Shown here in pieces: positions 9,335 to 17,814 of a DNA stretch of 64,000 nucleotides. Positions within the stretch are counted from its first letter, which is position 1; each line of letters starts with the position of its first letter. The position numbers were made by a program, and so were the translations under genes. The notes below the pieces were generated by a model that worked only from the letters and a program-made list of their open reading frames with translations, did not search any database and was not told the DNA's origin. The DNA is from an uncultured Aquimarina sp. (GTDB lineage: Bacteria > Bacteroidota > Bacteroidia > Flavobacteriales > Flavobacteriaceae). Location: NCBI RefSeq assembly GCF_947492965.1, contig NZ_CANLOZ010000011.1, forward strand, positions 1-64,000. The letters run 5' to 3'.

Positions 9335-9461
9335 GCTCATTTATTGTGCTATTCTATTATTTCAAACATGTTGTTATTAATCTTAACATCTTTAGTTAGT
9401 ATCTAATAATGATTAAATGTTACCTAACAATTTTACTTTTTAGGTTTAAGTTGATAAAACA

Positions 9462-9492
9462 AAAAAAGCGTAACCTTGGGTTACGCTTTTCG
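9462..9492 (-). terminator. Rho-independent terminator of glyA
   Basis: On the minus strand the hairpin GCGTAACC-CAAG-GTTACGC is followed by TTTTTTTGTTTT. It lies about 25 bases after the glyA stop, and A-residues on the other side make it partly bidirectional. Confidence 0.88.
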
Positions 9493-9516
9493 AATACAGT
9501 TATTTTATGTCAATGA

Positions 9517-10791
9517 TTATACTACAAACAAAGGTTTGTCTGCCATCATTGCATTTACATCATTTGCAATATTATGCAGCTCTTCTTCGTTTTCTACGTT
9601 GTTAATGACACGATCTATTAGCTCTACAATTGCCAACATATCATCTTCTTTTAATCCACGTGTTGTTACTGCAGCAACTCCAATACGAATACCAGAGGTT
9701 ACAAAAGGAGATTTATCATCAAACGGTACCATGTTTTTATTTACCGTAATTTCTGCTACTCCTAAAGCTTCTTCTGCCTCTTTACCAGTAACCCCTTTAT
9801 TTCTAAGGTCGATTAACATCATATGGTTATCAGTTCCTTCAGAAATTACTTCGTATCCTTTCTTTACAAATGCATCTGCCATGGTAGCTGCATTTTTCTT
9901 TACCTGAATAATGTAATGTAAAAACTCATCTGTTAATGCTTCTCCAAAAGCGATTGCCTTTGCAGCAATAATATGCTCTAACGGTCCTCCTTGGTTTCCA
10001 GGAAAAACAGCACTATCTAATAAAGAAGACATCATTCGCTTTTTACCACTTTTAAGGGTAATTCCGAATGGATTTTCAAAATCTTTACCCATTATGATCA
10101 GTCCTCCTCTTGGTCCTCTTAATGTTTTATGAGTTGTTGTTGTTACAACGTGACAATGAGGTACAGGATCTGCGATAACCCCTTTGGCTATTAAACCAGC
10201 AGGATGCGCTATATCTGCTAACAAAATTGCTCCTACACTATCAGCAATTTCTCTAAATCTTTTGTAATCGATCTCTCTAGAATACGCAGATGCTCCTGCA
10301 ATAATTAATTGAGGCTTTTCTGCTGTAGCAATTTCCTGAATTTTATCATAATTCAATCTACCTGTCTCCTTCTCTACACCATAAAAAACTGGATTGTATA
10401 GTTTACCAGAAAAGTTTACCGGAGATCCATGTGTTAAATGTCCTCCATGAGAAAGGTCAAATCCTAAAATTTTATCTCCTGGTTTAAGACAAGCATGGTA
10501 TACTGCGGTATTTGCTTGTGATCCTGAATGTGGTTGTACGTTAGCATATTCTGCTCCGAACAATTCTTTAGCACGATCGATAGCGATTTGCTCCACCACA
10601 TCTACCACAGAACATCCTCCGTAATATCTCTTACCAGGATATCCTTCTGCATATTTATTAGTTAAAACTGAACCGGCTGCTTCCATAACCTGTTCACTTA
10701 CAAAATTTTCTGAAGCGATCAATTCCAATCCGTTGATCTGGCGCTCTTTTTCGTCTTGAATTAAATCAAAAATCTGCTCGTCGCGTTGCAT
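9517..10791 (-). CDS. glyA: Serine hydroxymethyltransferase
   Basis: This PLP enzyme interconverts serine and glycine with tetrahydrofolate, feeding one-carbon metabolism in the cytoplasm. The 424-residue length is typical. The conserved [10 protein letters not shown] is at 50-59, HSGSQAN near 88, and [16 protein letters not shown] carries the Schiff-base Lys222. An ATG at 10860 would add 23 unrelated residues. The ATG at 10791 begins the family-typical [11 protein letters not shown]. It is transcribed alone and divergently from fahA, with a strong terminator behind it. Confidence 0.98.
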   Translation of the reverse strand: MQRDEQIFDLIQDEKERQINGLELIASENFVSEQVMEAAGSVLTNKYAEGYPGKRYYGGCSVVDVVEQIAIDRAKELFGAEYANVQPHSGSQANTAVYHACLKPGDKILGFDLSHGGHLTHGSPVNFSGKLYNPVFYGVEKETGRLNYDKIQEIATAEKPQLIIAGASAYSREIDYKRFREIADSVGAILLADIAHPAGLIAKGVIADPVPHCHVVTTTTHKTLRGPRGGLIIMGKDFENPFGITLKSGKKRMMSSLLDSAVFPGNQGGPLEHIIAAKAIAFGEALTDEFLHYIIQVKKNAATMADAFVKKGYEVISEGTDNHMMLIDLRNKGVTGKEAEEALGVAEITVNKNMVPFDDKSPFVTSGIRIGVAAVTTRGLKEDDMLAIVELIDRVINNVENEEELHNIANDVNAMMADKPLFVV

Positions 10792-10949
10792 GTTGTATTG
10801 TTTATAAAATAGATCTTCAAAAATAGGAACATTCCATAAAATAAATCTATGGAATAACAATAAATTTCAACATTTTCTTCACAATTAAAAATATCACATT
10901 TTTTAGTTAACTTTCACAGAAATAAAATATATAAAACGTTCTATTATTA

Positions 10950-10957
10950 TATATTTG
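10950..10957 (+). promoter_or_regulatory. Likely -7 promoter element of fahA (TATATTTG)
   Basis: TATATTTG is a perfect match to TAnnTTTG 38 bases before the fahA ATG, giving a leader of about 30 bases. No clear TTTG -33 element is seen at the expected distance. Confidence 0.5.
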
Positions 10958-10994
10958 ATCATAAGAAGTACCAACACTTATTAAAAGAAAAATA

Positions 10995-12275
10995 ATGCCC
11001 ATAACAGCAAATAACCCAAATAGAAAAACCTGGATCGATACTCCTACAAATACCGATTTTCCGATTCAAAACATTCCTTTTGGCGTATTCCTTACCAGAG
11101 ATGACGTCATTACTATAGGAACCAGAATTGGAGATACTGCTATAGATCTTGGTGCTTTGCATCAACTAGGTTATTTTGAAGGAATTCCTCTAACCGACGA
11201 TATTTTTTTACAAGATTCTTTGAATGATTTTATATCCGATGGTAAAAAAACCTGGAGACTAGTACGCAATCGAATTGCTGAAATTTTTGATGCAAAAAAT
11301 AATGCACTAAAAAAGAATAAAGAACATTGCAAAATTGTGCTCTTTACACTTGATGAAATTGAAATGCAATTGCCAGTTACCGTTGGTGATTACACAGATT
11401 TTTATAGTAGTATCGAACATGCTACTAACGTAGGAACCATGTTTAGGGATCCAGATAATGCGTTATTGCCTAATTGGCTACATATCCCAGTAGGATATCA
11501 TGGTCGTAGTAGTTCTATTATTCCGTCAGGAATTCCTGTGCATAGACCACAAGGACAAAAACTAATTAATGGAACCGAAAAACCTATTTTTGGACCATCT
11601 AGATTGGTAGATTTTGAATTAGAGATGGCGTTTATTACTACAGATGCCAATTTATTAGGAGAACCTATACCTATTGAAGAAGCTGAAGATTATATTTTTG
11701 GTTTAGTTTTATTTAATGATTGGAGTGCCAGAGATATTCAGAAATGGGAATATGTTCCGTTAGGACCATTTTTAGCAAAAAACTTTGCTTCCTCTATTTC
11801 TCCATGGATTGTAACACTAGATGCACTAGAACCTTATCGTGTTGCAGGGCCAAAGCCTATCAAAGAGCAGCTTCCTTATTTACAATATGAAGGCGATAAA
11901 AGTTTTGATATTCATCTAGAGGTAGCCATACAACCAGAAAAAGCAAAAGAAACTGTTGTTTGTAGAAGTAATTTCAAACATATGTATTGGAACATGTCTC
12001 AACAGCTAGCACATCATACAATTAATGGATGTCCTGTAAATTCTGGAGATATGATGGGTAGTGGAACGATCTCCGGTCCTACTCCAGATTCTTTTGGATC
12101 TATGTTAGAACTTAGTTGGCGTGGAGAAAAACCAGTTCAACTAGATGAAGGAGGAAGCCGTAAATTTATTGAAGATAACGATACCGTTATTATGAGAGGT
12201 CATTGTGAAAAAGATGGCGTACGAATAGGATTTGGAGAAGTGTCTACCAAACTGCTCCCAATATTTAAAAAATAA
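10995..12275 (+). CDS. fahA: Fumarylacetoacetase
   Basis: This enzyme hydrolyses fumarylacetoacetate to fumarate and acetoacetate, the last step of tyrosine/phenylalanine catabolism through homogentisate. The 426-residue protein has the N-terminal SH3-like domain and the FAH catalytic domain. The block DYTDFYSSIEHATN supplies metal ligand Asp135 and catalytic His142. FELEM supplies Glu207 and Glu209, and FNDWSARD supplies Asp241, matching the metal set of mammalian FAH. GYHGRSSSIIPSG is the family signature. No homogentisate dioxygenase is next to it, so the rest of the pathway lies outside this window. Confidence 0.97.
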   Translation: MPITANNPNRKTWIDTPTNTDFPIQNIPFGVFLTRDDVITIGTRIGDTAIDLGALHQLGYFEGIPLTDDIFLQDSLNDFISDGKKTWRLVRNRIAEIFDAKNNALKKNKEHCKIVLFTLDEIEMQLPVTVGDYTDFYSSIEHATNVGTMFRDPDNALLPNWLHIPVGYHGRSSSIIPSGIPVHRPQGQKLINGTEKPIFGPSRLVDFELEMAFITTDANLLGEPIPIEEAEDYIFGLVLFNDWSARDIQKWEYVPLGPFLAKNFASSISPWIVTLDALEPYRVAGPKPIKEQLPYLQYEGDKSFDIHLEVAIQPEKAKETVVCRSNFKHMYWNMSQQLAHHTINGCPVNSGDMMGSGTISGPTPDSFGSMLELSWRGEKPVQLDEGGSRKFIEDNDTVIMRGHCEKDGVRIGFGEVSTKLLPIFKK

Positions 12276-12296
12276 AGATCAACAATTCTTAAATAA

Positions 12297-12330
12297 AAAC
12301 CTCAAAGAGTGACTTTGAGGTTTTTTTGTT
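12297..12330 (+). terminator. Rho-independent terminator of fahA
   Basis: The hairpin ACCTCAAAG-AGTGA-CTTTGAGGT followed by TTTTTTTG lies about 25 bases after the fahA stop. Confidence 0.9.
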
Positions 12331-12378
12331 ACCTTTTGGCATCAAAATTGAATAAGTGTCCCCCAAACGCATGATATT

Positions 12379-13566
12379 ATGAAAAGAAAACTACTTGTAT
12401 TTTTAATCACTATTGCTTTATATTCCTGTGGTGGTAAAAAAAAGACGGTTACTGCATTAAATACTGGTAACTACGATCAAGCCATTAATACTTCAGTAAG
12501 TAAATTAAGAACTAATAAACACAAAAAAGGGAAGCAAGATTATATTCTTATCCTAGAAGAAGCTTTTGCCAAAGCTGTAGATAGAGATATGAATGCGATC
12601 GCTTTTATGGAAAAAGAAGGAAATCCTGCTAATCTAGAACGTATTTACAACTCTTATAACACCCTTAAAACCAGACAAGAAAGAATTAGACCGTTATTAC
12701 CTCTATTCCACGTAGAACAAGGGCGTAATGCTAATTTTACTTTTGATAATTACGATGATGAAATTCTGAATACAAAAGAACAATTATCAACCTATCTGTA
12801 TGATAGTGCAAAATCCTTATTATCCAAAGCAAGAAGAAAAAGCGATTATCGCAAAGTATATGATGATTTGGTGTATCTAAATAAAATTAATCCAAACTAT
12901 AAAAACACCAATGATTTAATTGAAGAAGCTCATTTTAAAGGAACTGATTTTGTAAAAGTAAGTTTAAAAAATAACACCAATGTAATCATCCCAAGGCGTT
13001 TAGAAAATGACTTATTAAATTTCAGTACATATGGATTAAACGATTTATGGACTGTATACCACAATGAACCACAACGTTCTATAACTTATGATTATTTAAT
13101 GGAAGTGTCCTTTAGGGAAATAAATATCTCTCCAGAACAGATTAGAGAAAGACAACTAGAACGAGAAAAATTAATAAAAGATGGTTGGGAATATCTATTA
13201 GATGAAAATGATGATTTCGTTTTGGATGAAGATGGAAAGAAAATTAAGGTTGACAAAATGGTTACTGTAAGATGCGAATATTATGAATTTATGCAGTTTA
13301 AAGAGGCTCAAGTTGTCGGAAATGTTCAATATCGTAATCTTAACACCAAACAACTACTAGATGCTTTTCCTTTATCTAGCACCTATGTTTTTGAACATAT
13401 TTATGCTAATTATAATGGCGATAAACGTGCTTTAGATGATGACTTGATCAGATATTTAGGCTTACAAGCTGTACAATTTCCAACTAACGAACAGATGGTA
13501 TACGATTCTGGTCAAGACTTAAAGAATAAACTAAAAAGTATTATAACTAGGTATCGATTTAATTAA
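12379..13566 (+). CDS. Conserved hypothetical lipoprotein
   Basis: This 395-residue probable lipoprotein has a signal peptide ending LYSC with Cys17. The next 160 residues are strongly helical (GNYDQAINTSVSKLRTNKHKKGK, KARRKSDYRKVYDDLVYLNKI) and read like TPR-type repeats. A beta-rich second half follows, containing VVGNVQYRNLNTKQLLDAFPLSSTYVFEHIYA. I know similar proteins in flavobacteria only as unnamed lipoproteins; a periplasmic assembly or scaffolding role would be a guess. It stands alone between the fahA terminator and a convergent glyoxalase-like gene whose stop overlaps its own by four bases. Confidence 0.72.
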   Translation: MKRKLLVFLITIALYSCGGKKKTVTALNTGNYDQAINTSVSKLRTNKHKKGKQDYILILEEAFAKAVDRDMNAIAFMEKEGNPANLERIYNSYNTLKTRQERIRPLLPLFHVEQGRNANFTFDNYDDEILNTKEQLSTYLYDSAKSLLSKARRKSDYRKVYDDLVYLNKINPNYKNTNDLIEEAHFKGTDFVKVSLKNNTNVIIPRRLENDLLNFSTYGLNDLWTVYHNEPQRSITYDYLMEVSFREINISPEQIRERQLEREKLIKDGWEYLLDENDDFVLDEDGKKIKVDKMVTVRCEYYEFMQFKEAQVVGNVQYRNLNTKQLLDAFPLSSTYVFEHIYANYNGDKRALDDDLIRYLGLQAVQFPTNEQMVYDSGQDLKNKLKSIITRYRFN

Positions 13567-14216
13567 TACTTTATCGTAAGTCCTAACTCAGAAAAAACTT
13601 TGTTATTTCCCTGTTTTTGATTATCAAATTCAAGAGTTAGATGAGATCGATTACTCTTTATGAACAATATATTTGAGAGTTCACTAAAATAATTAGTGAA
13701 CTCTTTTTCTTTATCTGTAGTATTAACTTCGAACTCAACTTTGGTTAATGATTTGATTCTGTTTAAATGAATTTTAGGTTCATTATTAGCCTTCTTTTCA
13801 TTTCTGTAAGGAAGCCTAAAAGTCCACGGTAACACTGGATTTTCATTGTTAGTGATGATGTCTATCGACATCCCTTTCGGGAAATAATCTGGTTGATACA
13901 CCTCGCTGTTTTCAAAAAGTTGATCTGTAGCTTCCGAATTTACCAAGCATAATCCATATCGTGAGTAACCATTTTTAGTAAATTGAGAACGCTCCCAAAG
14001 TTTCGTTGGCGAAGAAATATCATTTTGAATTTCTTTTTCATTGATAACCCATAAAACCTCAAGAAAGAAATTTTCGAAATAAAACTTACGATTTGTAGTG
14101 CCCTGCCCTGGATGAACTCGACTACTACCTTCTATGAAACCAAAACTGAGTAAATCGTCTGCTTCTTTTCCATTATTATCAGAAAATATAAATATATGAT
14201 CAACTTCCATTTTCAT
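13563..14216 (-). CDS. Glyoxalase-like (VOC superfamily) protein
   Basis: This 217-residue protein has an N-terminal MEVDHIFIFSDNNGKEADDLLSFGFIEGSSRVHPGQGTTN, which resembles the Glyoxalase_3 branch of the VOC superfamily (DHIxIxV, HPGQGTxN). FENFFLEVLWV follows. The first His of DHIF and Glu of FLEVLW are plausible metal ligands. The C-terminal half is less conserved. No substrate can be named. The ATG at 14216 or the one two codons later could be used. It overlaps the end of the convergent lipoprotein gene by four bases. Confidence 0.7.
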   Translation of the reverse strand: MKMEVDHIFIFSDNNGKEADDLLSFGFIEGSSRVHPGQGTTNRKFYFENFFLEVLWVINEKEIQNDISSPTKLWERSQFTKNGYSRYGLCLVNSEATDQLFENSEVYQPDYFPKGMSIDIITNNENPVLPWTFRLPYRNEKKANNEPKIHLNRIKSLTKVEFEVNTTDKEKEFTNYFSELSNILFIKSNRSHLTLEFDNQKQGNNKVFSELGLTIKY

Positions 14217-14247
14217 TTAATAATAGTCCTAACTTTCAATTAATATA

Positions 14248-14643
14248 CTATATAAATTGATGCAATACCTGAGCATCTATAGCGCTATGCGAAGCATGAT
14301 ACACTGTTTCTCCATTTCTAATTACGATAAACTGTGGAGACTCATGATACACCTGAAATTTAGCCGCAATTTCGGATGAAATATCTCTGTGATTTAATAA
14401 ATCTAAATAATATAAGTCTACCTGATTTTCAGAAACATCGAAACTACTTTCAAAATTTTTAATCACCATTCTACTAATTCCACAACGGGTAGAATGTTTA
14501 AAAATAGCTTGCGTTTTACCCTTTGAAGCTTCTGCAATTGTATCTAATTGCGCCAAAGATTTCAATTCTTGCCAAGGTAAGGCTTGTTTTTCTTCTTTAG
14601 GTTCTTTGTCTTCTGACCCAAATATTTTTCCGAATAATCCCAT
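14248..14643 (-). CDS. ytxJ: Bacillithiol system redox-active protein YtxJ (monothiol bacilliredoxin)
   Basis: This 131-residue thioredoxin-fold protein is linked to bacillithiol. The family motif FKHSTRCGISRMV places the single active Cys54 where thioredoxins have CxxC, and HESPQFIVIRNGETVYHASH carries the cis-proline loop. YtxJ proteins are thought to remove bacillithiol from oxidised proteins. The ATG at 14643 begins MGLFGKIFG; an ATG 27 bases upstream adds nothing conserved. It has its own likely -7 element and sits downstream of the terminator of the large beta-helix gene. Its presence implies bacillithiol synthesis (bshA/B/C) elsewhere in the genome. Confidence 0.92.
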   Translation of the reverse strand: MGLFGKIFGSEDKEPKEEKQALPWQELKSLAQLDTIAEASKGKTQAIFKHSTRCGISRMVIKNFESSFDVSENQVDLYYLDLLNHRDISSEIAAKFQVYHESPQFIVIRNGETVYHASHSAIDAQVLHQFI

Positions 14644-14667
14644 GCAATTTTTATTTATTAAGTCGTG

Positions 14668-14675
14668 CAAAAATA
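14668..14675 (-). promoter_or_regulatory. Likely -7 promoter element of ytxJ (TATTTTTG)
   Basis: On the minus strand TATTTTTG matches TAnnTTTG 25 bases before the ytxJ ATG. It lies just past the terminator of the upstream gene, as expected for an independent promoter. The -33 element is not clear. Confidence 0.5.
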
Positions 14676-14702
14676 CTAAAAATTACGGCTAGATTTCTAT
14701 TC

Positions 14703-14734
14703 CAAAAAAATAGCGAGTTCCTAAGAACTCGCTA
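14703..14734 (-). terminator. Rho-independent terminator of the beta-helix/CBM6 gene
   Basis: On the minus strand TAGCGAGTTC-TTAG-GAACTCGCTA (ten base pairs) is followed by TTTTTTTGG, about 30 bases after the stop at 14766. Confidence 0.9.
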
Positions 14735-14765
14735 TACCAATAAAACAAATATACAATCAAGGATT

Positions 14766-17456
14766 CTATGATTTTATAAATTTTAAAACTGCTTTGGTCT
14801 TATTTTCTGTAAGTATATATAAGCCATTGCTAAGCTCGGAAACATCAACCTGTGTAATCTTATTAGAAAGTTTTACTTTCTTCACTACCCTTCCGGTTAG
14901 GTCTGTAATTTTAAACTCGTGTTCTTTTCTTAAACCTATTAACGATATTGAAGTTTTTGCAGGGTTAGGGAATATAACCACATCTTGTAAATCAAAATCA
15001 CCTACAGATAAAGCAGAAGTAGAAAACTCAATACTATTGATGTTAAATAATAATCCGTTCCCTCCACTATAAGAAAATCGAATATTTTGATTACCCGAGA
15101 TAAGATTAACAGAAGTACTAATTGTATTCCAGCTTTGCCATCCTCCAGTATTCGAAACATCTACGGAACCTATTACTGTTTGATCATTCAAAATATTAAT
15201 AGTTCCTCCTTGAGAATTGGATGCTATTCTAAAAGACACTTCGTAAGTTCCATCAGTTTCAATAGAAGATTGATATGTGGTATAATCACCATTTTCTATA
15301 TAGCCAATATTCATGCCTCCACCAGTATCACTTGTAGTTTCCCTCTGTATACCTTGAGCTGTCGTATATTCTTCAGCTTCAATGATTCCAGGAATAGTAT
15401 GTAAAATTGTACATGTATTAAGTTCATCTACAGGACAATCATCATCAGCATTAGATACATATCCTGTTGGTTGTGTACATGCAGAAACAACATCAGTATT
15501 ATCTCCTAAACCATCATTATCTGTATCCGCATACCAATTAGTGGGATTAGTACAATTTTGAACACAGTTTTCATTTTCTCCTGGTAAACCATAACATCCT
15601 AATCCATTTGGACCTAAAGTAATATCCCAATCAATTCCTGCAACCCAATTATCACCATTAAACTCATATGCTCCAGCATCTGGATTAGCTCCATTAAATC
15701 CATCGGTAATACCATTGATTACTCTTCCTGCATCTATGGCAGCAGATCCCTGACTTAAGTTGAAATTTCCATTGGCAATACTTACATAAGAATCCGAATT
15801 GACGACTATATTATTTTGTTTATCTGACTGTGGTTCCCATTCTCCTTTAAAGCCCAAATTATTCCATACCTTCACATTGGTAAACGATGTTCCTTCTTTA
15901 TGCCAAGCTCCCATCTCATCAGAGTTGTTATAAAAGGTATTATTAAAAACATCTATATCTTTTCCGTCCCAATTGATTTGAACACCTGTCCATTCTGTAT
16001 TCCAAACCACATTATGATGTACAGAAAAAGCTTCTGCATCATTATCTAAATAAATCCCTGCTGCTTTATTTTTAGATCCGCGAGAAGCAGTATCATGAAA
16101 CCAATTATGGTGTATTTCTGTGTTTTGTGGTCCACCAACGGTATAAAAAGTGGCACAATCATCTGCTATTAAATTACTTCGATATACATCATTATAAGCA
16201 ATCTCGCATCGGTTTCCATTAAAATTGATACCATCACGCCCTCCATTAAAAATAGTATTGTTCAAAATTTTATTATCAGTTCCTCCTCTTGCAACTAAAG
16301 GGGCATCATAAGATCCTAAATAATTAAAATCATGAATATAAGAGTTACGGACTTCGTTAAACTGTCCTCCCAAACGTAATCCAGTAGCTGCGCTAAATGC
16401 TATCTCGCATTTTTCTATCACATTTCTTGAACCATTTACCTCTACGCTAGGTTTTCCTGCATTAAATCCTCTGAAAATTCCTTGTGTATGATTACCATAA
16501 AATGAAGAAACTCCAAATAACACATTATTATTCGAATTGTTCTTTAACTCTATGGCTCCGCCAAAAACAGCCAAATTTCTAACTTCTATATAGTTTCTAC
16601 CATTAAGATCTATAGTTAATCTTCGTTTTCTCATTCGCACCATACCGTCTTGTGGAGCATTCCCATTCGGTAATTGTACAAAAAGTTCCTTGGTGTTTTC
16701 GTTAAACCACCATTCATTTTGATAATCAAGAGCTGCCTTTACACCTTCTAAATAAAAGTCACCAAAATCACCAGGAGCATGAAAAGTTCTAATCCATGTT
16801 GGATTTTTGTCTAGATTAAAATTTACTCTTCCTGCTGAACTTGATGTAATAAAAGATTTCCAGGCAATCCAACCGGATCCTGGTTTATCACCATAAAAAA
16901 ATACAGAACCTCCAGTCCAATCGATATTTGGGATTTGTGATGAAGTTAAAAAAGCATTATTTACCACATCTGGCCCACTTCCACCATCATTACGCAAAGA
17001 ATTGAGTGTAAAAGGTTCTCCGTCTGTATTATTTGGCCATCTTGCAAGATCTAATGCTGTGCTTCCATTCATCACAAAATTTTCTTGTCCCAACGAATCA
17101 AAATTTATCGTTGTTTTATAAATAGTTCCAGAATCATTGGACCATCCGCTAAGTGATTGCATTGCAGAAATAATCACTTTTTCACCAGGATATGATGTAA
17201 ATACAATTGGATTTCCAGCAGTACCTGAATTCGAAGGTTTGAGTATCTCTTCATAAGTACCTTCTCTAATATATACGATATCTCCAGCAACAGCTACAGA
17301 TGCTGCTTTAGTTATTGTCTTGTAAGGATTGTCTATAGATCCATTATTAGCATCATCCCCATCCATAGCTACATAAATATCTCTTGAATACGCAGTACTA
17401 TTAGATAAAAATAACATAGCAATACATACTATGAGTGTTTGTTTAAAAGCGTCCAT
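14766..17456 (-). CDS. Secreted beta-helix protein with CBM6-like and T9SS sorting domains
   Basis: This 896-residue extracellular protein is a likely polysaccharide lyase or glycan-binding enzyme. After a signal peptide (about 1-24) comes DIYVAMDGDDANNG, the usual entry to a pectate-lyase-like right-handed beta-helix. Repeats such as NKILNNTIFNGGRDGINFNG run to about 600. Around 645-685 there is a calcium-binding-type Asp-rich linker (DTDNDGLGDNTD). A CBM6-like lectin domain covers about 688-815 (IEAEEY, GDYTTYQ). The T9SS type A sorting domain begins near FPNPAK (about 825) and ends VLKFIKS. I cannot point to catalytic residues, so lyase activity is only inferred. The ATG at 17456 starts the signal peptide; an earlier ATG at 17522 is less likely. 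Confidence 0.88.
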   Translation of the reverse strand: MDAFKQTLIVCIAMLFLSNSTAYSRDIYVAMDGDDANNGSIDNPYKTITKAASVAVAGDIVYIREGTYEEILKPSNSGTAGNPIVFTSYPGEKVIISAMQSLSGWSNDSGTIYKTTINFDSLGQENFVMNGSTALDLARWPNNTDGEPFTLNSLRNDGGSGPDVVNNAFLTSSQIPNIDWTGGSVFFYGDKPGSGWIAWKSFITSSSAGRVNFNLDKNPTWIRTFHAPGDFGDFYLEGVKAALDYQNEWWFNENTKELFVQLPNGNAPQDGMVRMRKRRLTIDLNGRNYIEVRNLAVFGGAIELKNNSNNNVLFGVSSFYGNHTQGIFRGFNAGKPSVEVNGSRNVIEKCEIAFSAATGLRLGGQFNEVRNSYIHDFNYLGSYDAPLVARGGTDNKILNNTIFNGGRDGINFNGNRCEIAYNDVYRSNLIADDCATFYTVGGPQNTEIHHNWFHDTASRGSKNKAAGIYLDNDAEAFSVHHNVVWNTEWTGVQINWDGKDIDVFNNTFYNNSDEMGAWHKEGTSFTNVKVWNNLGFKGEWEPQSDKQNNIVVNSDSYVSIANGNFNLSQGSAAIDAGRVINGITDGFNGANPDAGAYEFNGDNWVAGIDWDITLGPNGLGCYGLPGENENCVQNCTNPTNWYADTDNDGLGDNTDVVSACTQPTGYVSNADDDCPVDELNTCTILHTIPGIIEAEEYTTAQGIQRETTSDTGGGMNIGYIENGDYTTYQSSIETDGTYEVSFRIASNSQGGTINILNDQTVIGSVDVSNTGGWQSWNTISTSVNLISGNQNIRFSYSGGNGLLFNINSIEFSTSALSVGDFDLQDVVIFPNPAKTSISLIGLRKEHEFKITDLTGRVVKKVKLSNKITQVDVSELSNGLYILTENKTKAVLKFIKS

Positions 17457-17814
17457 GTGATTAGTTGTTTTTTTAGAGGCTAATGACCTCTTTTTTTCCA
17501 ATTTTGGTTGAAAATATATCACTTATCATAAGGGTTACTATGTAAAACTAGAATTCGTTTGGAATAATTGAGAATATGTCAACTTATCTATAATATTTAA
17601 AAAAAGTATCATCTATCTATGACAAATAAAATACTTAGATACTACGATAGCATTTGTATAAATTAATTATCTTAAGGTTGCTAGTAACAAATCAAATCAA
17701 CAACACAAAAAAGACAAAACGTCACAAAAAACAAGAGGTTTCACGACATTTTGGCATTTATATAGCAAAGGAATGCTATTTGATTTTAGCTAGTTCAAAA
17801 CAAAAAGATACACT
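17457..17814. other. Divergent intergenic region before clpB
   Basis: This 358-base AT-rich spacer separates two divergent genes, so it should hold both promoters. I find no RNA gene and no credible ORF. On the clpB side TTTTG at 17749-17753 is followed 22 bases later by TATTTG at 17777-17782, a loose form of the Bacteroidota promoter. A 6-bp inverted repeat (ATAGCA-N6-TGCTAT) lies at 17762-17779. Nothing convincing is seen on the side of the beta-helix gene. Confidence 0.5.

Noticed and set aside
17477-17500. AGAGG-N7-CCTCT followed by a T-run as a plus-strand terminator
   Set aside because: The stem is five base pairs and no plus-strand gene ends there; it lies in the leader of the divergent beta-helix gene.
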